A program made the translations under genes and the position numbers. Positions 17,867 to 25,503 of a stretch of DNA of 64,000 bases are shown here, piece after piece (the stretch's first letter is position 1; each line of letters begins with the position of its first letter). The notes beneath the pieces are model-generated. The model was not told the origin of the DNA, ran no database searches, and saw nothing but the letters and a program-made list of their open reading frames with translations. The stretch is from Staphylococcus ratti. Its GTDB lineage: Bacteria; Bacillota; Bacilli; Staphylococcales; Staphylococcaceae. The stretch is from NCBI RefSeq assembly GCF_020883535.1, contig NZ_CP086654.1, positions 2,253,572 to 2,317,571 of the forward strand, written 5' to 3'.

Positions 17867-18145
17867 AAATGCCACCCCTTATTGCCTTTTTCTACATTTT
17901 ATCAAAATCTTTTACACCACGCATAAAAGCCGTTTGGTTAGAAATATTGGGCAATAGCTACTCACATTTCATTAGGAAACTCAGTTAGGAAGCTGCCATT
18001 AAAACTCACCTAATTGAGAAAATTTATACGTAATTGATATTGAGATTTTGAAAAACATTGTAATAATCTGTGTATGCTTTCTCATTTTACAAGCTAATTT
18101 AAACATTCTTTAAATTGTATTTAAACTAAAAATGAGCATTATCGT
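17867..18145. other. nfrA-ahpC divergent spacer, 5' part
   Basis: No gene or clear structure is seen between the nfrA start and the ahpC promoter; the stretch is AT-rich with a weak CTCAGTTAGG/CCTAATTGAG dyad near 17980-18018. Confidence 0.4.
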
Positions 18146-18173
18146 TTGACGTGCTCTATAATTCGTGTATAAT
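18146..18173 (+). promoter_or_regulatory. ahpC promoter
   Basis: TTGACG (-35), 16 bp, TATAAT (-10), followed about 12 bp later by a PerR-like box. Confidence 0.75.
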
Positions 18174-18184
18174 AAGACTCAAGA

Positions 18185-18199
18185 TTAGAATTATTATTA
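18185..18199 (+). promoter_or_regulatory. PerR-like operator
   Basis: TTAGAATTATTATTA matches the PerR box (TTATAATNATTATAA) at 12 of 14 positions and lies at the likely transcription start of ahpC. PerR control of ahpCF by peroxide is established in S. aureus. Confidence 0.6.
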
Positions 18200-18239
18200 A
18201 TAAGGAATCATGCTAAAGAAATGCACGTATTCTAATCAA

Positions 18240-18254
18240 TAATAATTATTATCA
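18240..18254 (+). promoter_or_regulatory. Second Fur/PerR-family box
   Basis: TAATAATTATTATCA matches the Fur box TGATAATNATTATCA at all but one position, 9 bp before the ahpC ribosome-binding site. Confidence 0.55.
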
Positions 18255-18276
18255 TATTTCTAGGAGGAATTTCATT

Positions 18277-18846
18277 ATGTCTTTAATCGGTAAACAAATT
18301 GAAGAATTTTCAGCACAAGCTTACAATGCAAAAACTGATGAATTCGTAGGAGTAACACACGAAGACTTAAAAGGTAACTGGAGCGTAGTTGTTTTCTACC
18401 CAGCTGACTTCTCATTCGTATGTCCAACAGAATTACAAGACGTTCAAAACCAATACGCGAAATTACAAGAACTTGGTGTTAATGTATATTCTGTATCAAC
18501 AGATACTCATTTCGTACACAAAGCTTGGCACGATCATTCAGATGCGATTAGCACATTACAATATGTAATGATTGGTGACCCATCACAAGCAATCACACGT
18601 AACTTTGACGTATTAGATGAAACTACAGGTCTTGCACAACGTGGTACATTCATCGTTGACCCAGACGGTGTCGTACAAGCTGCTGAAATCAATGCTGACG
18701 GTATTGGCCGTGACGCAAGTACATTAGTACACAAAATCAAAGCTGCTCAATACGTACGTCAAAACCCAGGTGAAGTTTGTCCTGCAAAATGGGAAGAAGG
18801 TAACGATACACTTACACCAGGTTTAGACTTAGTAGGTAAAATCTAA
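18277..18846 (+). CDS. ahpC: Alkyl hydroperoxide reductase subunit C (2-Cys peroxiredoxin)
   Basis: 189 residues, the usual length. The peroxidatic cysteine is C49 in FSFVCPTE and the resolving cysteine C168 in GEVCPAKW. It reduces peroxides and is recycled by AhpF, encoded downstream. AGGAGG lies 8-9 nt before the ATG. The promoter carries PerR/Fur-family boxes. The 274-bp gap to ahpF is longer than in S. aureus and contains two hairpins. Confidence 0.98.
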   Translation: MSLIGKQIEEFSAQAYNAKTDEFVGVTHEDLKGNWSVVVFYPADFSFVCPTELQDVQNQYAKLQELGVNVYSVSTDTHFVHKAWHDHSDAISTLQYVMIGDPSQAITRNFDVLDETTGLAQRGTFIVDPDGVVQAAEINADGIGRDASTLVHKIKAAQYVRQNPGEVCPAKWEEGNDTLTPGLDLVGKI

Positions 18847-18859
18847 GGAACTAGTTAGA

Positions 18860-18904
18860 AATTAACTGCGCGTCTGTCATCTTTTGATGATTTTACGCGC
18901 AGTA
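18860..18904 (+). terminator. Hairpin after ahpC
   Basis: ACTGCGCGT/ACGCGCAGT stem lies about 20 bp after the ahpC stop. There is no long T-run, so it may be an attenuator or mRNA-stabilising structure between ahpC and ahpF. Confidence 0.45.
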
Positions 18905-19036
18905 TGAAAATTTAATTCCGAAAATTTTGTTAACTCATTCTAAACTGATAAATAAATTTGTTTTAGGCATACAATTAAGCGTTTGATTCCTTTTTCTCTA
19001 CTCTTTTTATAAAGGTTGTCAAACGCCTCATTATTG

Positions 19037-19085
19037 CCTGGGCGGGACAGCAATCTTTTTATGAATGAGATTGTTGTCCCGCTCT
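19037..19085. repeat. Interspersed GCGGGACAG hairpin repeat
   Basis: GCGGGACAGCAATC and its near complement GATTGTTGTCCCGC face each other across 17 bp. The stem resembles the hairpins at 33907, 46918 and 47050. Confidence 0.6.
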
Positions 19086-19120
19086 TAACCCATTCATAAA
19101 TTTTAGGAGGCCAATTGTAT

Positions 19121-20644
19121 ATGTTAAATCAAGAGTTAAAACAACAACTTACGCAACTACTTGATTTGATGGAAGGTGACGTCGTGTTCAAACTAAGTGC
19201 TGGCACTGATGAACACTCTGAGAAGTTAAGCAACTTAGTTCAAGAAATCTCTGAAATGTCACCTCGCATTACAGTTGAAAATGCAAACTTAAAGCGCACA
19301 CCGAGCTTTAGTGTTAATCGTCCAAATGAAGATACTGGCATTACTTTCGCTGGTATTCCACTTGGTCACGAGTTCAACTCTTTTGTCCTTGCACTATTAC
19401 AAGTCAGTGGACGTGCGCCGAAAGAATCACAATCTGTAATTGATCAAATCAAATCTATCGATAGACCACTTCATTTTGAAACATTCGTTAGTCTTACATG
19501 TCAAAAATGTCCGGATGTTGTACAAGCATTAAACTTAATGTCTGTATTAAATCCTAACATTACACACACAATGATTGACGGTGCTGTATTCAAAAAAGAA
19601 GCTGAAGACATTATGGCTGTACCAGCTATTTTCTTAAATGGCGAAACGTTTGGTAACGGACGTATGACTGTCTCAGATATCTTAAATGAATTGGGCGAAG
19701 GTCCTGACGCATCTGAATTTGAAGGTAAAGAAACATTTGATGTTCTTGTTGTTGGTGGAGGACCAGCAAGCGCAAGTGCTGCAATTTATTCAGCACGTAA
19801 AGGTTTAAAAACTGGTATCGTCGCAGACCGTATTGGCGGTCAAGTAAACGATACTGCTGACATCGAAAACTTAATCGGTGTTAAGAAAACAACTGGACCT
19901 GAACTTTCAACAAACTTAGAACAACACATCACTGATTATAAAGTAGACGTCATGAAAGGTGTCCGTGCAGATCAAATCACAAAAACGGATGAAGGAACAG
20001 AAGTTACTTTAGATAATGGGGCAACATTAAAAACAAAATCATTAATTATCGCAACTGGTGCACGTTGGCGTCAATTAGGCGTTCCTGGTGAAAGTGAATT
20101 TGCGAATAAAGGGGTCGCATATTGTCCTCACTGTGATGGTCCGCTATTTGAAGGTAAAGACGTCGCTGTTGTCGGCGGTGGTAACTCTGGTGTCGAAGCT
20201 GCTATCGACCTTGCAGGTATCTGTAAACACGTCACGCTCTTCGAATTTGGTGAAGCAATGCGTGCAGATTCTGTACTACAAGAACGCCTACAGTCCCTAC
20301 CGAATACTACTGTAATTACGAATGCCGCAACATCAGAAATTACAGGTACAGATCGTGTAAATGGTATTACGTACACTGACCGTACGACAAATGAATCTAA
20401 ACACGTGGAACTTGATGGTGTGTTTGTTCAAATCGGTCTTTCTCCTAATACAGAATGGGTCGGCGATGCTGTTCAACGTAACCGTATGGGTGAAATTGAA
20501 GTCGACCGACTCAACCAAACGAACGTTCCTGGTATTTTTGCAGCAGGTGACTGTACAGATCAACGTTATAAACAAATCATCATTTCTATGGGATCAGGTG
20601 CAAGCGCAGCATTATCTGCATTTGACTACCTTATTCGTCATTAA
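19121..20644 (+). CDS. ahpF: Alkyl hydroperoxide reductase subunit F
   Basis: 507 residues. The N-terminal double-thioredoxin domain carries the active pair C127/C130 (CQKC). The C-terminal thioredoxin-reductase-like part has an FAD motif VVGGGPASASA near 210, the redox pair C335/C338 (CPHC), an NAD motif VVGGGNSGVEA, and GIFAAGDCTD. It passes electrons from NADH to AhpC. ATG at 19121 follows AGGAGG by 10 nt; the TTG at 19115 is too close to it. Followed by a terminator. Confidence 0.97.
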   Translation: MLNQELKQQLTQLLDLMEGDVVFKLSAGTDEHSEKLSNLVQEISEMSPRITVENANLKRTPSFSVNRPNEDTGITFAGIPLGHEFNSFVLALLQVSGRAPKESQSVIDQIKSIDRPLHFETFVSLTCQKCPDVVQALNLMSVLNPNITHTMIDGAVFKKEAEDIMAVPAIFLNGETFGNGRMTVSDILNELGEGPDASEFEGKETFDVLVVGGGPASASAAIYSARKGLKTGIVADRIGGQVNDTADIENLIGVKKTTGPELSTNLEQHITDYKVDVMKGVRADQITKTDEGTEVTLDNGATLKTKSLIIATGARWRQLGVPGESEFANKGVAYCPHCDGPLFEGKDVAVVGGGNSGVEAAIDLAGICKHVTLFEFGEAMRADSVLQERLQSLPNTTVITNAATSEITGTDRVNGITYTDRTTNESKHVELDGVFVQIGLSPNTEWVGDAVQRNRMGEIEVDRLNQTNVPGIFAAGDCTDQRYKQIIISMGSGASAALSAFDYLIRH

Positions 20645-20651
20645 TATTACT

Positions 20652-20686
20652 AAAAAGACTTACGCAAGTTCAGCGTAAGTCTTTTT
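20652..20686 (+). terminator. ahpF terminator
   Basis: Perfect 14-bp stem AAAAAGACTTACGC/GCGTAAGTCTTTTT just after the ahpF stop. Confidence 0.92.
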
Positions 20687-20863
20687 AAGTTTGAAATGAT
20701 GTTTCCCTATAAAAGCGCTGATTTCTATCCCTTGAAATGTTCCCCTATATAGAATTCTACGGTTTTATCCTTTGTTATTTTTTACGTCATTTGACCTGAA
20801 ACGTCCGAGTTATTATAATATAAAATTATATTATATCTTTAGAAATGTAGAGGATTACGAGCA

Positions 20864-21337
20864 ATGACAACGAAATCTATCACTCAAATTAGTGCAATTG
20901 CAGCATTATTAACGATTTTTGCATTATTCAAAATCCCAGCTATCTTACCAGGACTAGAATTTCAGCTGTCCGCACCTGTGTCCATCCTAATTTTAGCTTT
21001 TTTCGGTATTAAACGTTATTTTATTGGCGGACTCATTTCAAGTGCTATTTTATTTGTTATGGGCGTTTTTAATCCCCTTAACCTCTTTATTTCTATTATG
21101 TTTAGAGTGGTGGCTATCACTATCGTCTACTTTTGTGGTGTTTCTGTAAGAAGCTTAAGTATCGCGAGTTGTGCTGGCACATTGAGCTCTCGTCTTATAT
21201 TAGCTGGTATTTTACACTTACCGCCTATCTTACTCGTAGCTCATGCTTTACCTGGCATATTATTTACACTTATTGTCGTCGTCATCTTATATCCTGCGTT
21301 AAGCAAACGACCTGTCGTTCAAAACTTTTGTAAATAA
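20864..21337 (+). CDS. Small integral membrane protein, ECF S-component-like
   Basis: 157 residues with about five to six hydrophobic spans and few loops. The start (ITQISAIAALLTIFALFKIPAILPGLEFQLSAPVSI) resembles substrate-binding S components of energy-coupling-factor vitamin transporters. No vitamin-specific motif is visible and there is no riboswitch upstream. AGAGGA precedes the ATG by 9 nt. It is monocistronic, convergent with the DUF1002 gene, and shares its terminator. The ECF assignment is tentative. Confidence 0.45.
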   Translation: MTTKSITQISAIAALLTIFALFKIPAILPGLEFQLSAPVSILILAFFGIKRYFIGGLISSAILFVMGVFNPLNLFISIMFRVVAITIVYFCGVSVRSLSIASCAGTLSSRLILAGILHLPPILLVAHALPGILFTLIVVVILYPALSKRPVVQNFCK

Positions 21338-21400
21338 AAACGTCAATGTCACTTCTAACTGTGTAAGTTCACAGCAGTAGTGGACATTGACGTTTTTTCT
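21336..21400. terminator. Bidirectional terminator
   Basis: Stem AAAAACGTCAATGTC/GACATTGACGTTTTT with T-runs in both directions lies between two convergent genes. Confidence 0.88.
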
Positions 21401-22350
21401 TATAAGAAGGACATTAACCAATGATAAATTTGCTTAAAGAAGTTCACAATCGCATCCCAAATGCGTTGTAGGAAATTACGTGATTCTTCTGTATTTAACT
21501 TTTTAAGTTCATCTAACTTATCACTCGCATGCTTCTGAATGTCTTTTTTAAGAGCGTTGGCTTGTTTTTGATATGCCTTTGGATCTTGATTAATGACGTC
21601 TGATTGCGCCACTTTCATCATTATGTTTTGAATCATCGCAATCTCATTGTCACTTAAAATCTGGTTCAAATTATTTTCATTTATTGTTTGATTTACAATA
21701 TTATTTACGGTTGTATGATTAATTTGTTGTTGATTTTGTTTAGCTTCTGCAATTTGCGACTTCATTTCTGCAATCGCTTGATTTAACGCCTCATCCGAGT
21801 ATCCTTCTTTCTCAGCATTCGTTTCGCTAATTTGTGCCAAATCGTTCATTTCTTGATGTGCATTTTGAATGTCTTTTTGGTTGAGCGTATGGCCTTGAGC
21901 TTCATAAGCTTTATAAATACCTGTCAATGCACCCTCTCCAGACACTTGGTCAATCGCGGCAATTTTGATCGTCGCATCTTGAATACCTGCTGTAATCGCC
22001 GCATTAATGTATTGCGCACGTGTAATACGCGTAATATTTTCAGGCGTTTCAATATCTACATCCACTCCGCGTCCAAATCTCTTCGGTTGAATGTACGCAC
22101 TTGAATGAATAAAATCATATTCCGTTCCTGTATAGCGGATGACATCGCTATGATCGACTTTATACGTCGTCACATTTTGTCCTACCCCAAGAATCTCCTT
22201 CGTTTCTTCAAGTTGACTTCGATTTAAATCTGCACCTTGAATAAAGATATTTTCCTTAGGTTTATGATCATTGGCAGCGTCTGCATTTTGAATTGCGCCT
22301 GTTGTTAATAATGTTACCGCAAGACCGCTAATTAATAATTTCTTATACAT
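21400..22350 (-). CDS. DUF1002 family secreted protein
   Basis: 316 residues beginning with a signal peptide (MYKKLLISGLAVTLLTTGAI, cleavage near NADA-A). The DUF1002 core includes KENIFIQGADLNRSQLEETKEILGV, TGTEYDFIHSSAYI and ITRAQYINAAITAGI. After residue 150 there is a long helical, glutamine-rich region and a hydrophobic, aromatic C-terminus (IWDAIVNFFKQIYHWLMSFL) that could tether it to the membrane. AAGGA lies 9 nt before the ATG at 22350. Function unknown; related proteins are secreted by many Firmicutes. Confidence 0.8.
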   Translation of the reverse strand: MYKKLLISGLAVTLLTTGAIQNADAANDHKPKENIFIQGADLNRSQLEETKEILGVGQNVTTYKVDHSDVIRYTGTEYDFIHSSAYIQPKRFGRGVDVDIETPENITRITRAQYINAAITAGIQDATIKIAAIDQVSGEGALTGIYKAYEAQGHTLNQKDIQNAHQEMNDLAQISETNAEKEGYSDEALNQAIAEMKSQIAEAKQNQQQINHTTVNNIVNQTINENNLNQILSDNEIAMIQNIMMKVAQSDVINQDPKAYQKQANALKKDIQKHASDKLDELKKLNTEESRNFLQRIWDAIVNFFKQIYHWLMSFL

Positions 22351-22606
22351 GTCTTCACTTCCTTTTACCGTTAACATTATTTTAACACGGCTACAAGGCG
22401 GGGTTATCCTTCCCTAGACGTAACTATAAAAAAACAAGGCGTCCTTCTTGATGCGTACCCCTTCTTAACATATATACATTATGGAAGTACATTGGAATGA
22501 TAGGAAATACTTTCGAATTCAGTAACTTGACCAAAAGAAACTCGTTTCAAAAACCCTCAAAAAGCAACTTTTTCCAAGTCAGATCAACTCAATTTTTAAG
22601 TTTTTT
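22351..22606. other. Non-coding spacer with a possible transposase scrap
   Basis: No gene is seen. The 17-mer TTCAGTAACTTGACCAA (about 22515-22531) also occurs in the ISL3-like remnant at 25298-25314, so this may be a second scrap of the same element. Confidence 0.3.
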
Positions 22607-22641
22607 CTCAATATCAATAAATTTTCTCAGTATAAATACGT
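22607..22641. repeat. 35-bp repeat, left copy
   Basis: CTCAATATCAATAAATTTTC... matches 23749-23783 at 32 of 35 positions in direct orientation. The two copies flank the small secreted-protein cassette. The right copy forms one end of a long inverted-repeat element. Confidence 0.6.
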
Positions 22642-22743
22642 AGTTTACTTCTTTTTTGTTTACAGAAATTGCAATCTTTTGAATTTATTTTTATTTATGA
22701 TATGTTATGAAATGATAAGATGTTAATTCTAGGAGGAATAAAG

Positions 22744-23316
22744 TTGAAAAGAAAATCAAAAATTTTTATATTGTTTTTTTCTAGCGCTGTAATTTTAACA
22801 TCAATAGCTTCTCCCTTAACATCTTCATCCTCTCATGCTAGTGCTGCTACACAAAGTAACAGCGTAGAAATTCAGAAAAATGATTTCATAAAAAGTAATG
22901 CATATTCTAAAAAACAAAACCCAAATGGTAGTATTACTTATAGCATTTCTGATTATGACTATGCTCAATCTTTAAAAGCAAATGGACAAACAGAAGTAGC
23001 AAATAAGATTACGCAACAATTACAAGAAAGAAAAATACATAAAGGTGTTAATAAAGTTACTATTGATAATAATGGAAATTATACAATTAAAGTAAGTAAA
23101 ACAGTTGCCCAAGCAGTTGCTGCTACTGGAGCAGGCGCTGTAGGGGGTGCAATAACTATATTAATAAATGCAATACCTGGATTAGGTCAACTTGGATCAA
23201 CAGTTACTGCAGGAGCTACTGTAGGTCTGGTTAGCTTTTTAGCTACATCAGGTGTAAAAGGTGGAGTTTATATAAAAGGAAAAGGCGCTTCAGTAACTGG
23301 AATAGGTTGGCAATAA
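22744..23316 (+). CDS. Secreted protein with glycine-zipper hydrophobic domain (candidate membrane-active peptide)
   Basis: 190 residues, TTG start fixed by AGGAGG 7 nt upstream. Residues 1-35 are a signal peptide ending SSHASA-A. A polar, asparagine/lysine-rich region follows, then a long glycine/alanine/valine-rich hydrophobic region (about 118-170: AVAATGAGAVGGAITILINAIPG and GSTVTAGATVGLVSFLATSG), and a short end with GIGWQ. Such a domain resembles pore-forming bacteriocins or T7-type membrane toxins. A 62-residue membrane protein follows 16 bp downstream, like an immunity partner. I recognise no family; the activity is inferred from composition and context. Confidence 0.65.
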   Translation: MKRKSKIFILFFSSAVILTSIASPLTSSSSHASAATQSNSVEIQKNDFIKSNAYSKKQNPNGSITYSISDYDYAQSLKANGQTEVANKITQQLQERKIHKGVNKVTIDNNGNYTIKVSKTVAQAVAATGAGAVGGAITILINAIPGLGQLGSTVTAGATVGLVSFLATSGVKGGVYIKGKGASVTGIGWQ

Positions 23317-23332
23317 ATAAAGAGGTGATATT

Positions 23333-23521
23333 TTGAATCCCATTTTAATAAGTATATTTGTAGTATTTGTAGGAGTGTTAATAGGATCTTTCTTGACGTT
23401 TAAATTAGTAGAATCTAAAAATATCGATAATATTATAATAAAAGTTATTATAGGAATGATTTTAAATGCTGTAATTGTTCTTTTATTATTCTTAATAGCA
23501 AATCTAATTATACAAACCTAA
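23333..23521 (+). CDS. Small two-span membrane protein (62 aa), possible immunity partner
   Basis: The frame starts TTG after GAGGTG (5 nt spacing). It has two hydrophobic spans (about residues 3-25 and 34-60) joined by a short charged loop (ESKNIDN). It is co-transcribed with the secreted protein 16 bp upstream and ends at a strong terminator. Small membrane proteins of this shape often protect producers of bacteriocins; that role here is inference only. Confidence 0.55.
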   Translation: MNPILISIFVVFVGVLIGSFLTFKLVESKNIDNIIIKVIIGMILNAVIVLLLFLIANLIIQT

Positions 23522-23523
23522 AG

Positions 23524-23566
23524 AAAAGGCTAGAATACTGTTTTAACAGTATTCCAGCCTTTTCTA
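23524..23566 (+). terminator. Terminator of the two-gene secreted-protein cassette
   Basis: AAAAGGCTAGAATACTGTT pairs with AACAGTATTCCAGCCTTTT with one mismatch, followed by TTTTC. Confidence 0.9.
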
Positions 23567-23637
23567 CTTAAGATCCATTTATTCAAAACAGGCACTCTTT
23601 TTAAGCTGTATCAATATAATAGCTTTATTCCAATTGC

Positions 23638-23763
23638 TTTATTGACGTTGAGCCTCTGAACCCTTAACAAACCCAAAACTTGTCGAATGGTCGGTTTAAT
23701 AGCTCACGCTATACCGACATTCGTCTACAAGTTTAGTTAAGGGTTCCTCTCAACATCAATAAA
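23638..23763. repeat. 126-bp long inverted repeat (MITE-like)
   Basis: The arms are near-complementary over most of their length: TTTATTGACGTTGAG/CTCAACATCAATAAA at the ends, GAACCCTTAAC/GTTAAGGGTTC, AAACTTGT/ACAAGTTT, and TCGGT/ACCGA around an AGCTCACGCT centre. It codes for nothing. The end sequence matches the repeat at 22607. It could be a miniature transposable element or a long RNA hairpin. Confidence 0.6.
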
Positions 23764-23786
23764 TTTTCTCGGTATAAATGCGTGTT

Positions 23787-23953
23787 CTAACTTTTGTTAT
23801 AACGTTTAGTATTCCAACCAATTAAAATATTACAAACAAAACCTATTAATCCACAAAATAAGGCTCGTAAAAATGTTGTCTGCCCAGTATAAAAACAACT
23901 AAAAACATCAAAATCCCAACCACTAAACTTATTATCCACTGATTCATTTTCAT
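23787..23953 (-). pseudogene. Frameshifted small membrane protein
   Basis: MKMNQWIISLVVGILMFLVVFILG follows AAGGAGTG, then the frame shifts; TTFLRALFCGLIGFVCNILIGWNTK continues in another frame to a stop at 23787. Together they would give a two-span membrane protein of about 55 residues. No family recognised. Confidence 0.5.
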
Positions 23954-24017
23954 GACTTAAATCACTCCTTTTTTAACAAACTTTATCACAATAGTTATCG
24001 CTTTACAGGTCTGTTTT

Positions 24018-24805
24018 GGTTCTGTTGCAAAGTTGAATTTATAGTACAATTTTAACAAAAAGGAGTCTTCTGTATGAACTATTTCAGATATAAACAATTT
24101 AACAAGGATGTTATCACTGTAGCCTTTGGCTACTATCTAAGATATGCATTGAGTTATCGTGATATATCTGAAATATTAAGGGAACGTGGCGTAAACGTTC
24201 ATCATTCAACGGTCTACCGCTGGGTTCAAGAATATGCCCCAATTTTATATCAAATTTGGAAGAAAAAGCATAAAAAAGCTTATTACAAATGGCGTATTGA
24301 TGAGACGTACATCAAAATAAAAGGAAAATGGAGCTATTTATATCGTGCCATTGATACAGAGGGACATACATTAGATATTTGGTTGCGTAAGCAACGAGAT
24401 AATCATTCAGCATATGCGTTTATCAAACGTCTCATTAAACAATTTGGTAAACCTCAAAAGATAGTTACAGATTAGGCACCTTCAACGAAGGTAGCAATGG
24501 CTAAAGTAATTAAAGTTTTTAAACTTAAACCTGACTGTCATTGTACATCGAAATATCTGAATAACCCCATTGAGCAAGATCACTGTCATATTAAAGTAAG
24601 AAAGACAAGATATCAAAGTATCAATACGGCAAAAAATACTTTAAAAGGTATTGAATGTATTTACGCTCTATATAAAAAGAACCGCAGATCTCTTAAGATC
24701 TACGGATTTCCCCATGCCACGAAATTAGCATCATGCTAGCAAGTTAAGCGAACATTGACATGATATATTAGTGGTTAGCTATATTTTTTACTTTGCAACA
24801 GAACC
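24018..24805 (+). mobile_element. IS431/IS257-type insertion sequence (IS6 family), 788 bp
   Basis: The element is bounded by inverted ends GGTTCTGTTGCAAAG and CTTTGCAACAGAACC and holds one transposase frame. The flanking 8-mers (TCTGTTTT and CTATTACT) differ, so no target duplication remains. This suggests recombination between IS copies; a second right end lies at 25070. Confidence 0.95.
24074..24739 (+). pseudogene. IS6-family transposase, triply mutated
   Basis: The first 133 residues match the IS431/IS257 transposase (MNYFRYKQFNKDVITVAFGYY, DDE aspartate in RIDETYIK). The frame is then broken by TAG in place of a glutamine codon after KIVTD (24473-24475). The rest (APSTKVAMAKVIKVFKLKPD...) continues in frame with the catalytic glutamate in IEQDH. 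There is an arginine-to-cysteine change in HCHIKVRK and a one-base loss near the end (YGFPHATKLASC). It should be inactive. Confidence 0.93.
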
Positions 24806-24892
24806 CTATTACTTAAATATAAAATAAGTATTTTCTTATAAAAAATGTTAGTGTAAAATGAATTTATAAGGATAAAATGAAGGAGAAAGAAA

Positions 24893-24991
24893 ATGGCATA
24901 TACAATTATAATGATTACATCCATATTTTGTTTATTATCGGCATTCACACCATTAGTATTTTATATATATAAAAGAAAAAGAGGTAAATAA
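24893..24991 (+). CDS. Small membrane peptide (32 aa) between IS ends
   Basis: MAYTIIMITSIFCLLSAFTPLVFYIYKRKRGK: one hydrophobic span and a basic tail. AAGGAG lies 8 nt upstream. Its stop codon is directly followed by the ATG of a second frame that is cut by an IS end, so it was the first gene of an operon whose remainder is lost. No family recognised. Confidence 0.45.
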   Translation: MAYTIIMITSIFCLLSAFTPLVFYIYKRKRGK

Positions 24992-25024
24992 ATGAAAAAT
25001 TTAGATGAATACAATCATCCTTGA
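24992..25024 (+). pseudogene. Start of an unidentified gene truncated by an IS431 end
   Basis: MKNLDEYNHP follows directly on the stop of the 32-residue frame; then IS sequence and a stop. Only the first ten codons survive, too few to identify. Confidence 0.4.
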
Positions 25025-25070
25025 CATGATATATTACGGTTAGCTATATTTTTTACTTTGCAACAGAACC
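25021..25070 (+). mobile_element. Solitary IS431/IS257 right end
   Basis: The 50 bp ending CTTTGCAACAGAACC repeat the right end of the complete copy (24755-24805) with small differences. The rest of this copy is missing. Confidence 0.9.
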
Positions 25071-25180
25071 AAAAATTTTGTTATAATATGCATTTAAACA
25101 CCTCCTCAAACATTCTACATGATTTATAGTGAAATTTTAACCAAAACAAAAAAGTTTATACTTTTGAGGATTAAATTTAT
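25040..25180 (-). promoter_or_regulatory. Remnant leader peptide region of a lost inducible gene
   Basis: On the minus strand, CTATAAATCATG then TTTGAGGAGGTGT and TAAATG closely resemble the leader of the ABC-F gene at 576-600. The leader frame from 25093 (MHIITKFLVLLQ...) runs straight into the solitary IS end, so the gene it once regulated has been deleted. Confidence 0.5.
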
Positions 25181-25182
25181 TA

Positions 25183-25434
25183 TTGGAAAGTAAAGTCAGT
25201 AATACAACTGAACCTCCTTCTAAAATACTAAACTGTCACTACGAACGCTATCCATCTATTGTATCTAGATCATCTTTTAAAAATATTTTCTTTTCTATTC
25301 ATTTCAGTAACTTGACCAACGGCCCACTTGAAAAAATAAATATAATGCAACGCGTCTCTTTGGCTAAAAATTGGGATAATTTACGCAGTCGTATCATCAC
25401 GAATCTTTTTGTCATTAATACAAAAAAAAATTAA
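25183..25434 (+). pseudogene. ISL3-like transposase C-terminal scrap
   Basis: The 83-codon frame contains FSNLTNGPLEKIN, then MQRVSLAKNWDNLRSRIITNLF. This resembles the C-terminal block of ISL3-family transposases (NGPLEG...NFRSRI), with an internal deletion between the two halves. It has no ribosome-binding site. No terminal repeats are seen. Confidence 0.45.
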
Positions 25435-25462
25435 GCAACTTTATGCTGCTTAATCTTTTTAG
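25432..25462 (-). terminator. bioB terminator
   Basis: Minus strand: ATTAAGCAGCATAAAGTTGCTTAAT followed by a run of T; lies about 40 bp after the bioB stop. Confidence 0.75.
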
Positions 25463-25503
25463 TTTTGCGCTCTAATCCCATTTAACAGAGCACTGTTTTC
25501 TCA

